Assembly (NCBI GenBank): GCA_023334545.1
Contig: JAADVB010000022.1
Span: 1-64,000, forward strand
Reading direction: 5' to 3'
DNA length: 64,000 bases
Origin: Salisapilia sapeloensis
Lineage: Eukaryota; Oomycota; Peronosporomycetes; Peronosporales; Salisapiliaceae
The notes beneath the pieces are model-generated. The model had not been told where the DNA came from and ran no database searches. It was given only the letters and a program-made list of their open reading frames with translations. This document shows, piece after piece, positions 37,112-46,780 of this stretch. Position 1 is the stretch's first letter. Each line of letters starts with the position of its first letter. The translations under genes and the position numbers were made by a program.

Positions 37112-38149
37112 TTACACGTCTTCCGCAGCATCGCCATCCACCAAACGGTTCTCGTTCTCCAACTTCTCGATCATCTGGGCAAACTCCTTCTCGTCCGTCA
37201 CACTCACGACCTTGGGGGCCATCTTGACCTGCAACGTACCCTTCCGCTCTTCAATGTACGACCGCACTTGCTCCACGGCTTCCTGCAGTTTCTCAATACC
37301 CTTATTCTTGTCCAACGTGTTCGTCGTCATGACGTACATGGGCGGCGCAATAAGCTTCACCTTGATCGGAACGTCCTCCGTGCTCATGTCCTGAGCAGAA
37401 AGCAACGCGCCACGAATGGCGTCAATGCCTTCGTACGTGAAGCACGTGACTTCAATGTCAGCACGGACCTTAATTGGCTGCGGAGTCAGGCGTCGGGAGA
37501 TATGCGTGCGCAGTTGGTCACGCAGCTCGTCCGTGATATCGAGACCTTCAAAGACGGACTCGTCCGTGATGCCCATCTTGAACACGTCGTAGCAGTGGAA
37601 ATACTCGGTCTTTTTCTCATCGTCATTCTCCTTCTCGACCTTGAACTTCTTATACAAAGGCCACGCGATACGCTGGTACAAGTCCTCGATCTCACTACCA
37701 GTGTCCTGCGCAAGCTGTCGCAAGACGCCGTGAACCGTCTTGGCCTTGTTGTACCTTTCCTCGCACTTGGTGATGTCTTCAGGAGACACCCTGCGCTTGG
37801 ACAGATCGATGTATCCTTTTTCTTTGTCGACACGAAGTACCGTCACGACTTCGTTCTTACCGACTCGGATCAACTTATTGATCGACCGGATACGACGACG
37901 CGAGAGTTCCGACAAGAGGATCATACCTTCAATGTCATTGTACTCCAAAAGGGAGACGTACGCACCCATCTCTGCAATGCTGCGCACTTTGACCATGACG
38001 ATTTCATCCACTTCCGGGAACTTTTGCTCGTAAAATCGACTCTGGTACTTGAGCGCGTCGCCTTGCTCCGTCGGCTGGTCTTCCGGGGCGCCAAGAGCAG
38101 CATTCGCGGCTGCCGCAGCATTGCTCGCATTCGTTTCGGGGGTTGCCAT
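37112..38149 (-). CDS. EIF2S1: Translation initiation factor eIF2 subunit alpha
   Basis: 345 residues, intronless. A 30-residue Ala-rich N-terminal extension precedes the S1 RNA-binding domain (VDEIVMVKVRSIAEMGAYV). The kinase target loop LLSELSRRRIRS carries S83, equivalent to S51, so stress regulation by eIF2-alpha kinases should operate. The helical domain and C-terminal alpha/beta domain (LIAPPMYVM, RVVSVTDEKEF-type ending) follow, with an acidic tail. eIF2 brings initiator Met-tRNA to the 40S subunit. Nothing is missing. The N-terminal extension is longer than in animals and yeast. Confidence 0.98.
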   Translation of the reverse strand: MATPETNASNAAAAANAALGAPEDQPTEQGDALKYQSRFYEQKFPEVDEIVMVKVRSIAEMGAYVSLLEYNDIEGMILLSELSRRRIRSINKLIRVGKNEVVTVLRVDKEKGYIDLSKRRVSPEDITKCEERYNKAKTVHGVLRQLAQDTGSEIEDLYQRIAWPLYKKFKVEKENDDEKKTEYFHCYDVFKMGITDESVFEGLDITDELRDQLRTHISRRLTPQPIKVRADIEVTCFTYEGIDAIRGALLSAQDMSTEDVPIKVKLIAPPMYVMTTNTLDKNKGIEKLQEAVEQVRSYIEERKGTLQVKMAPKVVSVTDEKEFAQMIEKLENENRLVDGDAAEDV

Positions 38150-38378
38150 ACCTAAAAGAAGTGGAAGAGTAGACGTAGATCGGTTCTTCCCGTAGCTTTC
38201 GCTTTTGCTTGTCGTCCATCCAGGGTGCTGGACAGATGTTCCGATATACTAGCGATACATCTCTTTCCGATATACGACAATTAAGATCGAGTGGATGTAA
38301 AATTATGGATTGGCCACGCGCGAGGTACTTTTATCAGACGTGCTTTGAATCGGTATTTGGGACGGGCAGGAGATCGTC

Positions 38379-41300
38379 ATGTATGGATCGGTACCACTGC
38401 GGTCATTCATGACTCGACCTGCTCGAGTCGAGTCCGAGAATGAAGTTGAGCAATGGCAGGTGGTCAATACGACCATCCCGGTCGTTTGCAGTATCTTTGG
38501 TGTCATCATCTTTATGAGATTGGCATCGGTCGTCGGAGACGGAGGATTCCTCCCAGCGTTTGCAGTCATCTCCCTTGCCTTTATCATTACGCTTTTGACA
38601 GTTGGGTCTCTATCCGCCCTCGCTTCCGACAGTACGTACCTTCTTTGAACTCCTTTGGATCTCAAGTCTCATTGATATTATGATAGTCCCAGACAGCTCA
38701 GAAGAACGGGTCGATGGTCTATTCAATGCACTACGCTACTCGTTGGATGAGCAGATAGGTCAGATGATTGGTGGTATGCTCTGCGTGTCCTTTGGCGTAG
38801 GCATAGGCTACTATCTTCTCGGGTTTTCCGAGATTTCCATGTACTACTTTGGAGTGAGACTACCACACTCTGCAGCTTTACCTTGGAATCCTGATGGGTC
38901 ATGGAATACTGTTCTACTAGCTAGCATCCTCCTCGCTGCCTTGACCGTATCTTATGTGGCTGGTGTCAAGATATCGAGAACAGCACTTCGTTTCGTCTTC
39001 GTCATGGTCCTAATCGCCGTGTGCTCCAACCTGCTCCTTCTGCTCATTCCGAACCGCGTCACAAACACAGGCTTCGACATTGACGTCTTGCGCTCCAATA
39101 TGCTGCACGGTAGTGCAGAAAGCTATGTGAAAATGTTCTCCTCCTTCTTCCCAGCCTTTTGTGGCGTCATTGGCGGTGCCAACCTCGCGGAGAGTGTCAT
39201 GAAGCGGCCATCCTCATGGGCAATCACTACCTCTGGGGTAGTGCCAGACTCTGCTGCACAACTTGTTCTAGGCATTCATCATGGTCTGCTCTTCTCCTTC
39301 TTGGTGTATGTACTACTTGGCTTTGTCCTAGCTTCCTGCGTCAACCAGGAGGCACTGTCATCGAATAATTTTATCGTTGAAAAGATCGTAGACTCGATAA
39401 TTGGCGTGCCAGTCATATATTTTGGTATCGCGTGCACGACCCTCTCGTCTGCCCTATCGAACATCATGGGTGTCGCTAGCGTTCTTATGGCTCTCTTCTC
39501 TCCAAAGACCGTCCGTCCCGCGCCTTCCTTCTCTACTCCTCAGGATATCAACTCCATGAGCAACAACATTCTCTCTACTAGCAGCGTGTCAGAAGAAACG
39601 GACGGTTCGAGGTCGTCCAAGTCTGTCCTCTTTTGGACGTGGGCAATGGGACAGGCAGCCGTGTTAAGTGGCACCGTCGACGCAATCATCCCGATCGTCA
39701 GCGCCACCTTCCTTCTTACGTTTTTCGTCCTAAACTTTGCCTGCTTCTTCCAGGAGATCGCATCACCTAGCTTCAATCCTTTCTTCAAGCTCTACAGCAA
39801 GTATACCGCTCTCTTGGGTTGTATTCTCTCTCTTGGTGCCTTCTTTCTCATCGTCCAAGCTGTCTTCGTCGCACTTGCAGGCTTCTTCTTACTAGGCTTT
39901 GTCGTCTACCATCGCCATAACATTCACAGCATGTTGGAGCAGCTACGTGTTGTAGGTAGTGTCCGACAGCCTAGCAGAGGACGTTCCCGACGTTGCAATC
40001 TCACGAATGAAGAGATGATTTTATCTCCTCTAGGTTTCTCAACACTCGTCTCTCCTCGTGCCGAGGACAGTGATGAAGAAGTCGAGGTCGCGAATAAGAC
40101 TCGATTGAAATGGGCTGCTGTATACGTTCGCGACGCCATCCACGGTCGTTTCCTTGGAAAACAGTATCTTCTGGAAGGACTGCACAAGACAGAGTTTAAA
40201 CGTGCTTACCATGGCCTCCGCTTCGTCCGCACAGCCAACCTTTCCGTTCTTTTCCTCTTAACGTTTTTCGAAACGCCGTCTTGGTGCTACTTCTTGCCTT
40301 CTTGTGGTTCTCCAGAAAAGGTTTTGACGTGGAATCTGCCGATGCTAGCGCCAAGCACATCGACATTGATTGAGCTCATCTGCTTGACGCTTCTTGCAGT
40401 TGAGATGGGCATGAAGTACACGTACATGGGTTATCGACTGTACTTTGTCAACAAATGGCACTCGTTGCAGATGCTTGTGATCTTTGCAGACTTCATCGCG
40501 GTAGTGGTTGCGACAACCGTTCCAGTCCAAACTGAAGAGTCTGTACATAAAGGTAATGCTTCGCCTCCGATGGTCTTGGCTCCATTGATCCGTCCGCTCA
40601 TTCTACTGTCGATGAGTCATCGTCTTCGATCCGGTTTCTCTAGTCTACTCCGTGCTATGCCGAGGTTTACGGACGGCTTACTCACTTTGGGTGCGCTCAT
40701 TGCCTTGTACGCCGTCTGTGGCATGGTATTGTTTGAAGGCACGGAGGAAGGGAAGCTGTACTTTTCTAATTTCGAGGATGCGTGTTTAAACCTGTTAATC
40801 TTGATGACGACTGCCAACTTCCCAGACGTGATGCTCCCGATCTACAACGAGTGGCGATCTGCAAGCATCTTCTTTGTGAGCTTCCTCGCGATTGCTCTGT
40901 TCTTAGTGATGAATCTCGTCTTTGCGTCGGTGTACCAGAGTTATCGCCAAGAGATCCGTCAACGAGCACTCGAGTACTCGAACAATCGATACCAGTCGTT
41001 GGAAGTGGCGTTTAAACTGCTTCCAGAGAAGAACATATCGGATAGTGAAGAGGACGATGCACAGAATCAAGAAAAGGTGATCTCGAAAGCGACATATGAA
41101 AAACTCTTGTCAGAACTTATGCGGCCAACCTTTTCTATCTTCACTGCTCCATCAAAAAGGAAGAACACACGATCGAGTCGTCGACAGAACTTTTCTGTCC
41201 TCGGTCATGACGACGATGAAGAAAGTCAGTCGATTAGCTTTGTTCAATTCGTATCTATGATTCGTTCCTTCGCGTCTCGACAGCAAGCTCGTTCACGTCG

Positions 41301-42381
41301 AAAGCGAAAGATGAAACCTTCGAAAGAGAATCCACATCGAGTAGTCAATGCGATCAAAGCATTTCTAGAAGGAGGCCGCTTTGAGCATGTGATCGACGGT
41401 ATTATCCTAGGCAATCTTGTAGCCATCTTGTTTGAGGTGCAGGCCAAGATTGATGACAATGCTACTGGCGGCGACAGTTTTGTGTCTTGGGAAAGGTACA
41501 TGCCGATTTTTACTGCATTTTACCTCGTCGAAATGCTTTTAAAGATGTATGTCCGAGGAGTTGGCCGGTATTTTGATCGGCCGAAGAATGTTTATGACTG
41601 TGTCGTCACCCTTGTAATCACTGTGGCTGAAATCAGTGTGCATGCACATTACTCGAGTGCAGCGGAATGGACGTGGGCGAGAGCTCTTCTACTCTTGCGT
41701 TTCCTCCGTTGTCTTCGATTGCTAGTGGCGCTGCATTCGCTTAACTCCATGTTCGCCATCGTCGTACGTCTGTTACCAGCCTTTACGACCCTGTACGGCA
41801 TGCTCGGTATCATCGTGACCATGTACGCGGTGGTGGGCATCCAGCTCTTTGGCGGAAAGTTGACGAAAGGTGATCCGACGTTGGAAGCACTTTCGTATGG
41901 CCAGAACAATTATTACAGCATCAATTTTAACGACTTTGCGTCTGCTTTGACGACGCTCTTTTCCTTGCTGGTCGTCAATAACTGGTTTTTACCCATGCAT
42001 GCCGCTGTGGCCGTCACGAACCGCTGGAATCGACTGTATTTTGTCAGCTTTTACATTGTCGGCGTCGTCATGGTATTGAATTTGGTGGTAGCGTTTGTCG
42101 TGGAAGCGTACTTTGAAGAGGTTTCTGCAGTTGAATCAAGTGCGAGGAAGCGAATGCAGAGCTCGGAGAGCAATGGTAACTTGGCGGGGATGAGTAATCA
42201 AAAGGAAGAGGACGAACCAGCAACTCCGAAGAAACGAAGACGCAAGTCTTTCACGGCCATGTCCATGAACGAAGACAATGATGAGGATGAGACGCAACAG
42301 GCGCAACATATACTTCGAAAGCGGTCGTCGATGGCTATGCGACCTCGAGGTGATAGCATCTACATTGAAGACTACTTGTAG
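38379..42381 (+). CDS. Cation-chloride cotransporter (SLC12) fused to two-pore channel (TPC)
   Basis: Two exons, 38379-38631 and 38687-42381 (55-bp intron), encode 1315 residues. Residues about 28-495 form an APC-fold transporter of the cation-chloride cotransporter type: helix 1 SIFGVIIFMRLASVVG, a helix 6 region FFPAFCGVIGGAN, helix 8 CTTLSSALS, and a last bundle with FVLNFACF and SPSFNPFFK. The usual CCC cytosolic domain is absent. From about 595 the same frame encodes two six-helix channel repeats with TPC pore signatures: filter I MTTANFPDVM (about 791-800) and filter II VVNNW (1180-1184). The second S4 has spaced arginines (RFLRCLRLL). No stop or frame change separates the halves. TPCs conduct Na+ or Ca2+ in endolysosomes or vacuoles. 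Confidence 0.88.
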
Positions 42382-42656
42382 CTAGACGCCTATGATTAGG
42401 GCATGCCACGATTTCGTTTCTCGGCATCGAGATTGATGCAAAAATCGAAGCTCCCAGCCAACCATTGAGTCAAAACGCATCGACAGATCCGTCCTGCTAA
42501 AAAAGTACCTGTGCATGCATACTGAAAGCTTAAAGAAATAGATCTTCAAATTGTGGAACTGTATGACTTAAACATTCGCCGACCGGAACTGCTTGCGAGA
42601 TCGGAAGTTGTTCATTCCTCTTCTTGCCTGATTCAACTAAAGGCGACTCTGGAACA
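42382..42656 (+). promoter_or_regulatory. Promoter region with a candidate oomycete initiator
   Basis: The short spacer before the glutamate-cysteine ligase. The pyrimidine-rich TTCATTCCTC at 42611-42620 lies 37 bp before the start codon and resembles the oomycete initiator consensus (YCAYTYY). The match is to a short degenerate motif only. Confidence 0.3.
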
Positions 42657-44867
42657 ATGGGTCTGCTAGTGGAAGGGCGTCCGATGGACTGGGACGAATC
42701 GCTCGACTGGTTGCAGTACGTGCGAGAGCACGGGATTGACCAGTTCCTGCACGTCTACCAGCGCGTCAAAGGTATTTCTGGCGATGTCCTCAAATGGGGC
42801 GATGAACTCGAATACGGCATCTTTCAAATGGACAAGAGTACGCGTACACCAAAGCTATCATTGCGTGGTGCTGAACTAATGCACCAACTCAATGACCTCG
42901 AGCGTCAGAACGGTGCGCATGAAGGCGATGGATGTAATTGGGTGCCAGAGTACGGCTCGTGGATGATCGAAAGCACGCCGAGTGCTCCGTACGGTGGTTT
43001 CACGAGCGATTTGCACAAGGTGGAGCCCAATATGCGTCTTCGTCGAGCTCGATTACTCGAATTATTGCGTGATGATGAGATTGCACCGTCCGTTACGGCG
43101 TTCCCAATGATGGGTGTTGGCCAGCACACGACACCTCCATCCAAGCCGAATGGGCCGGTGGCCACATCAGACTACATTGGTGATGAAATCATCAATCCAC
43201 ACCCGCGTTTCGCAGCCTTGACACGAAACATTCGTAAGCGTCGAGGACGCAAGGTGGACATTCGAGTCCCGCTGTTCCAAGATGTGTACACTAGCCAAAT
43301 GCTAGCGGAAGAAAAGTGGGTCGCAGAACATACGCGACCACAATATGAAAGTAAGACAACGAAAAGCCCAACTGCCAAGGATGAGTCGCCTACGAACGGA
43401 AACCCTAGCAATGGTCACAAGCATCACGGCATGTGTCACGCAGTCGAACAAGCAGAGCCGCATCCAGGATACATCCACATGGATGCCATGGCTTTCGGCA
43501 TGGGCATGTGCTGTCTACAAGTGACGTTCCAGGCAAAGGATTTGGGCGAGTCGAGGCATTTATACGACCATTTGGCAGTCTTGTCTCCTATCATGCTGGC
43601 GTTGACGGCTGCAACGCCAGTGCTTAAGGGCCGACTGGCAGACACGGACGTTCGATGGGCGACGATCTCTGCTGGTGTCGATGACCGTACGCCCCAGGAG
43701 CTCGGTGAAGCTTCTCCACCTGAAGACGAAGAGACGAAAGCAAAGTACGCCAAGATGGCTGGTAACGGCGTCAAGCGTTTACCAAAGTCTCGATACGAAG
43801 GTATCTCGACGTACATTTGCAACCATAAAGCAGGTGAAGACCCACACACGTCGACGGACAATTACAATGACGTCGAAGTGCCGTATGATGAAAAGTCGTA
43901 CGAGAAGTTGATCGCCAACGGCGTTGACCGTCTACTCGCATTGCACGTCTCGCACTTGTTTATTCGCGACCCGCTCGTTATCTATGAACAACGCATCAAA
44001 CTAGACGACGAACTTGCCACAGACCACTTTGAGAACATCCAATCGACCAACTGGCAGACGGTCCGTTGGAAACCGCCACCGCCGCCTTCGAGCGATGACG
44101 ACTCGCACGTTGGATGGCGAACCGAGTTCCGATCGATGGAGATCCAGCTCACAGACTTTGAGAATGCTGCTTTCACGGTCTTTGTGGCACTCGTCTCGCG
44201 CGTCATCCTGACGTTCGACTTGAACTTGTACATCCCCTTGTCTCGCGTGAATGAGAACATGGAGGCGGCGCATCGAGTCAATGCTGTGCTGGACGAAAAG
44301 TTTGCTTTCCGTAGCCACTTGGCACCTCCAGAAGCTGATGACTGCATTTCCGGCTCATCTCACTGTGAAGTGCATGAGAATGAAGATCGATTCGAGATGA
44401 TGACGATCGCTGAGATCATGCTTGGCAAGCACTCGTACTTCCCAGGCCTCATTCCTCTTGTCTACGCGTACCTCGACTCGATTAACTGCGACCAGAACAC
44501 GCGTGAGCTCGTGGACAAATACCTGAGCTTCATCGCCAAGCGTGCAACGGGTGAGCTCCCGACTGCCGCGACATGGATGCGACGCTTCATCCGCGCGCAT
44601 CCGGACTATGCCCACGACTCGGTCGTCACGAACGACATTGCGTTTGATCTGCTGCAAGAATGTCAGGCCATTGGTGACGGATCGAAGCAGAACCACGAGT
44701 TGCTTGGTGAGTTCCAGATCGAACCTGTGCGTGGTCGCGTCGCGTACCAAGTACCGTTGAAGAGCGAAGGCGTGGCGACGAGTCAACGTCAAAAACTCTT
44801 GCGTCGCTACATGAACCGAGACACGAACAAGCAGTCTGGCGCGTGCAAGGAATGTGCGCCTGAATAA
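42657..44867 (+). CDS. GCLC: Glutamate-cysteine ligase catalytic subunit (gamma-glutamylcysteine synthetase)
   Basis: 736 residues, intronless, of the eukaryotic GCS family (GCS superfamily, animal/fungal type). The start MGLLVEGRP matches the family N-terminus, so the ATG at 42657 is preferred to an upstream TTG. Conserved active-site blocks include DVLKWGDELEY (glutamate/metal binding), WVPEYGSWMIESTP, PYGGFTSD, HMDAMAFGMGMCCLQVTFQ, and WRTEFRSMEIQLTDFENAA. It catalyses the ATP-dependent joining of glutamate and cysteine, the rate-limiting step of glutathione synthesis, in the cytosol. Insertions near 245-270 (Ser/Lys-rich) and at 480-490 (Pro-run) are not conserved. Complete. Confidence 0.97.
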   Translation: MGLLVEGRPMDWDESLDWLQYVREHGIDQFLHVYQRVKGISGDVLKWGDELEYGIFQMDKSTRTPKLSLRGAELMHQLNDLERQNGAHEGDGCNWVPEYGSWMIESTPSAPYGGFTSDLHKVEPNMRLRRARLLELLRDDEIAPSVTAFPMMGVGQHTTPPSKPNGPVATSDYIGDEIINPHPRFAALTRNIRKRRGRKVDIRVPLFQDVYTSQMLAEEKWVAEHTRPQYESKTTKSPTAKDESPTNGNPSNGHKHHGMCHAVEQAEPHPGYIHMDAMAFGMGMCCLQVTFQAKDLGESRHLYDHLAVLSPIMLALTAATPVLKGRLADTDVRWATISAGVDDRTPQELGEASPPEDEETKAKYAKMAGNGVKRLPKSRYEGISTYICNHKAGEDPHTSTDNYNDVEVPYDEKSYEKLIANGVDRLLALHVSHLFIRDPLVIYEQRIKLDDELATDHFENIQSTNWQTVRWKPPPPPSSDDDSHVGWRTEFRSMEIQLTDFENAAFTVFVALVSRVILTFDLNLYIPLSRVNENMEAAHRVNAVLDEKFAFRSHLAPPEADDCISGSSHCEVHENEDRFEMMTIAEIMLGKHSYFPGLIPLVYAYLDSINCDQNTRELVDKYLSFIAKRATGELPTAATWMRRFIRAHPDYAHDSVVTNDIAFDLLQECQAIGDGSKQNHELLGEFQIEPVRGRVAYQVPLKSEGVATSQRQKLLRRYMNRDTNKQSGACKECAPE

Positions 44868-44911
44868 ACGAAATGAAACCAAAGCTTTTATCTTCTACAC
44901 CATAGTCATGT

Positions 44912-46471
44912 TTAACGCCGATAGCGCATGCGTTTGAAGTCAAAGTGGAGCTGCAAGATGCCTCGTTCAAAGACACAGCGAAAGCCTCGCTTGTGCGACC
45001 GCTCCCACTCTTGATTCACGATCTGGAACGCAATGTCCTGGTAGGGTGGACCGGCACTAAAGCGTAGGATGCAAAAGTCGTCTGAGTGGGCTTTCTGCAG
45101 GTAGAACTGCGGCGCTTGGGACTTGTCCAAGAGGTCTGGATAGAACAAATTGAACTTGTAGCCTTGCACGACCTTGGGTGGAGGGTTGTCCTGGTCGTAA
45201 TGCGTCTGATTGTACTTGTTCCAGTCATACCCGGTCTTGACACGATTAAAGTAGCGAGGTTTACGAGGCTGGAGCTTGTCAGTCCACGTGACGTCCGTCT
45301 TAACAGTCACTTCTTCTGCCGCGCCAAAGCGTTCTTCCGACTCGTCCATGCCTTTCTCCATCTCCATCTGCTCCATCTCCTTTGCAGCAGAGCTGTCGTC
45401 TCGACCGACTTCTGCTTTTGCGGCAGGAGCCTTTCGAGGAAGTGGCTTGGACGGCTGAGTTCGATCTAAAATAGGCGCCAGGGCATGCAGGAACTGCTTG
45501 TGCAGGTCTTCGAGACGAAGTCGAGCGAGGTAGACCTTAATTTCCTGCTGCACGGCTTCCCAGAACTCAATGTCAATCCCTCGTTCGCCATCCTCTGCTC
45601 TCTTCATCGTATCATCGACTTCATCACGCAACGTCCGGAGCTCTGACACGGATTTTCCACGCAGCATGTCCGTGATACTATCGTTCACAGCATCATGGAT
45701 CGCGCCCCTCTCCTTCCCATCATCTCGTCCTTCTTTCTGAGCCTTTCGAAGCTTGTGAATACGGTCCTTTAAGATGACGTGGACGAGCTTCCAGTACTCT
45801 GCGTGTCCTCCATGCTCGTCCGGACCGAGTTCTTTAAACTCTGGTAAGTGGTCTTCATCTAGTTCCTTTAATTCTTCCAATGACAAGACTTGAAGCACAC
45901 TCATAGGTGACCTCTTTTCTACCGTCGCTCCTTCCATTTTAATCAGTTCATCCTCTTCCTTCCGACTGCCTTGTCGAATCTCATGCTTCTGTGCGATGAT
46001 CAATAACAAGTTCTTTGCTAATAGATCAATCGGTTGTTCCCTCCGATCTCGAATACGCAGTCTAGATCGCACAGCAACTTGTTCTCGACGGAACTGGTCT
46101 TCCTTTTGCTGCCAGTCTTGATACTGCTCCGCGTCTTTTAACCGAAGCTCTTCAGCACGAAGACGTTCCATCTCCTCTTGCTCCGCTTCACGCTGTTCGC
46201 GTCGTTTGCGAGCACGACGGATCTCTTCCACTCGATCTTCCCGTTCTTGCTTCAGTTCCTTGGCAGATGGAGCTTTCTTATCGCGTGAAGCATACTTCTT
46301 CGACCAGACAAAAGGTTGGCTCAGATTCGAGTCTCCGAAAGGATTCGACTCGTTCGTATACCCAAATGAAGCCAGCATCTTCTCTGCTTTCTTCCGTTCC
46401 TTTCGCTGGCGCCGTTCGTCTTCATCCTCAGAAGAACGACGGTGCTTGCGCTTCTTCTTCTCCTTGCCCAT
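44912..46471 (-). CDS. CACTIN: Cactin (CACTIN), spliceosome-associated protein
   Basis: 519 residues, intronless. The N-terminus is Lys/Arg/Glu-rich (KEKKKRKHRRSS) and forms long charged helices. The mid-domain (about 140-300; ending EFWEAVQQEIKVYL) is followed by the highly conserved cactin C-terminal domain (KVQGYKFNLFYPDLLDKSQA, then FCILRFSAGPPYQDIAF, ending FDFKRMRYRR), the signature of the family. Cactin acts in pre-mRNA splicing, sister-chromatid cohesion and, in animals, NF-kB signalling. It converges with the glutamate-cysteine ligase gene, the stop codons being 44 bp apart. Complete. Confidence 0.97.
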   Translation of the reverse strand: MGKEKKKRKHRRSSEDEDERRQRKERKKAEKMLASFGYTNESNPFGDSNLSQPFVWSKKYASRDKKAPSAKELKQEREDRVEEIRRARKRREQREAEQEEMERLRAEELRLKDAEQYQDWQQKEDQFRREQVAVRSRLRIRDRREQPIDLLAKNLLLIIAQKHEIRQGSRKEEDELIKMEGATVEKRSPMSVLQVLSLEELKELDEDHLPEFKELGPDEHGGHAEYWKLVHVILKDRIHKLRKAQKEGRDDGKERGAIHDAVNDSITDMLRGKSVSELRTLRDEVDDTMKRAEDGERGIDIEFWEAVQQEIKVYLARLRLEDLHKQFLHALAPILDRTQPSKPLPRKAPAAKAEVGRDDSSAAKEMEQMEMEKGMDESEERFGAAEEVTVKTDVTWTDKLQPRKPRYFNRVKTGYDWNKYNQTHYDQDNPPPKVVQGYKFNLFYPDLLDKSQAPQFYLQKAHSDDFCILRFSAGPPYQDIAFQIVNQEWERSHKRGFRCVFERGILQLHFDFKRMRYRR

Positions 46472-46780
46472 TCGACTCGCTGTTGTGTGATATGTTTCAG
46501 AGCTTTAGGTGGCATCTTTTCCACACAAAACACCACGTTTATATTAAAGGTAACATTTGATGGCTGTTCCGGAATATTCTAGATATCAAAGACTTCTATG
46601 TGCTTGCTTCTCGTCTATCCGTAGTGTCTTCTTGATAGGCATGGAAGTTAAGACAAGTTGATACATGCAAATGGAGAAAATTCTCATTTGAAATGTTACC
46701 TCTACCTACTTATGTTGTTTTCTTTCTTCTGTTGCCTACATGCAAAAAATGAACAAGAATCCAAACGAGGTCGATCCAGC
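46472..46780. other. Intergenic, 309 bp
   Basis: Between the cactin start and the myosin stop, both on the minus strand. AT-rich and without a coding frame; it should contain the myosin 3' UTR and cactin promoter. Confidence 0.5.

Noticed and set aside
37085-38155. A 356-codon open frame antisense to eIF2-alpha
   Set aside because: Antisense shadow of a highly conserved gene; the composition (Leu/Val/Arg/Asp) is an artefact of codon bias.
39900-40250. Splitting the transporter and channel into two genes
   Set aside because: No stop, no promoter-like gap and no frame change occurs between them; the linker is ordinary coding sequence.
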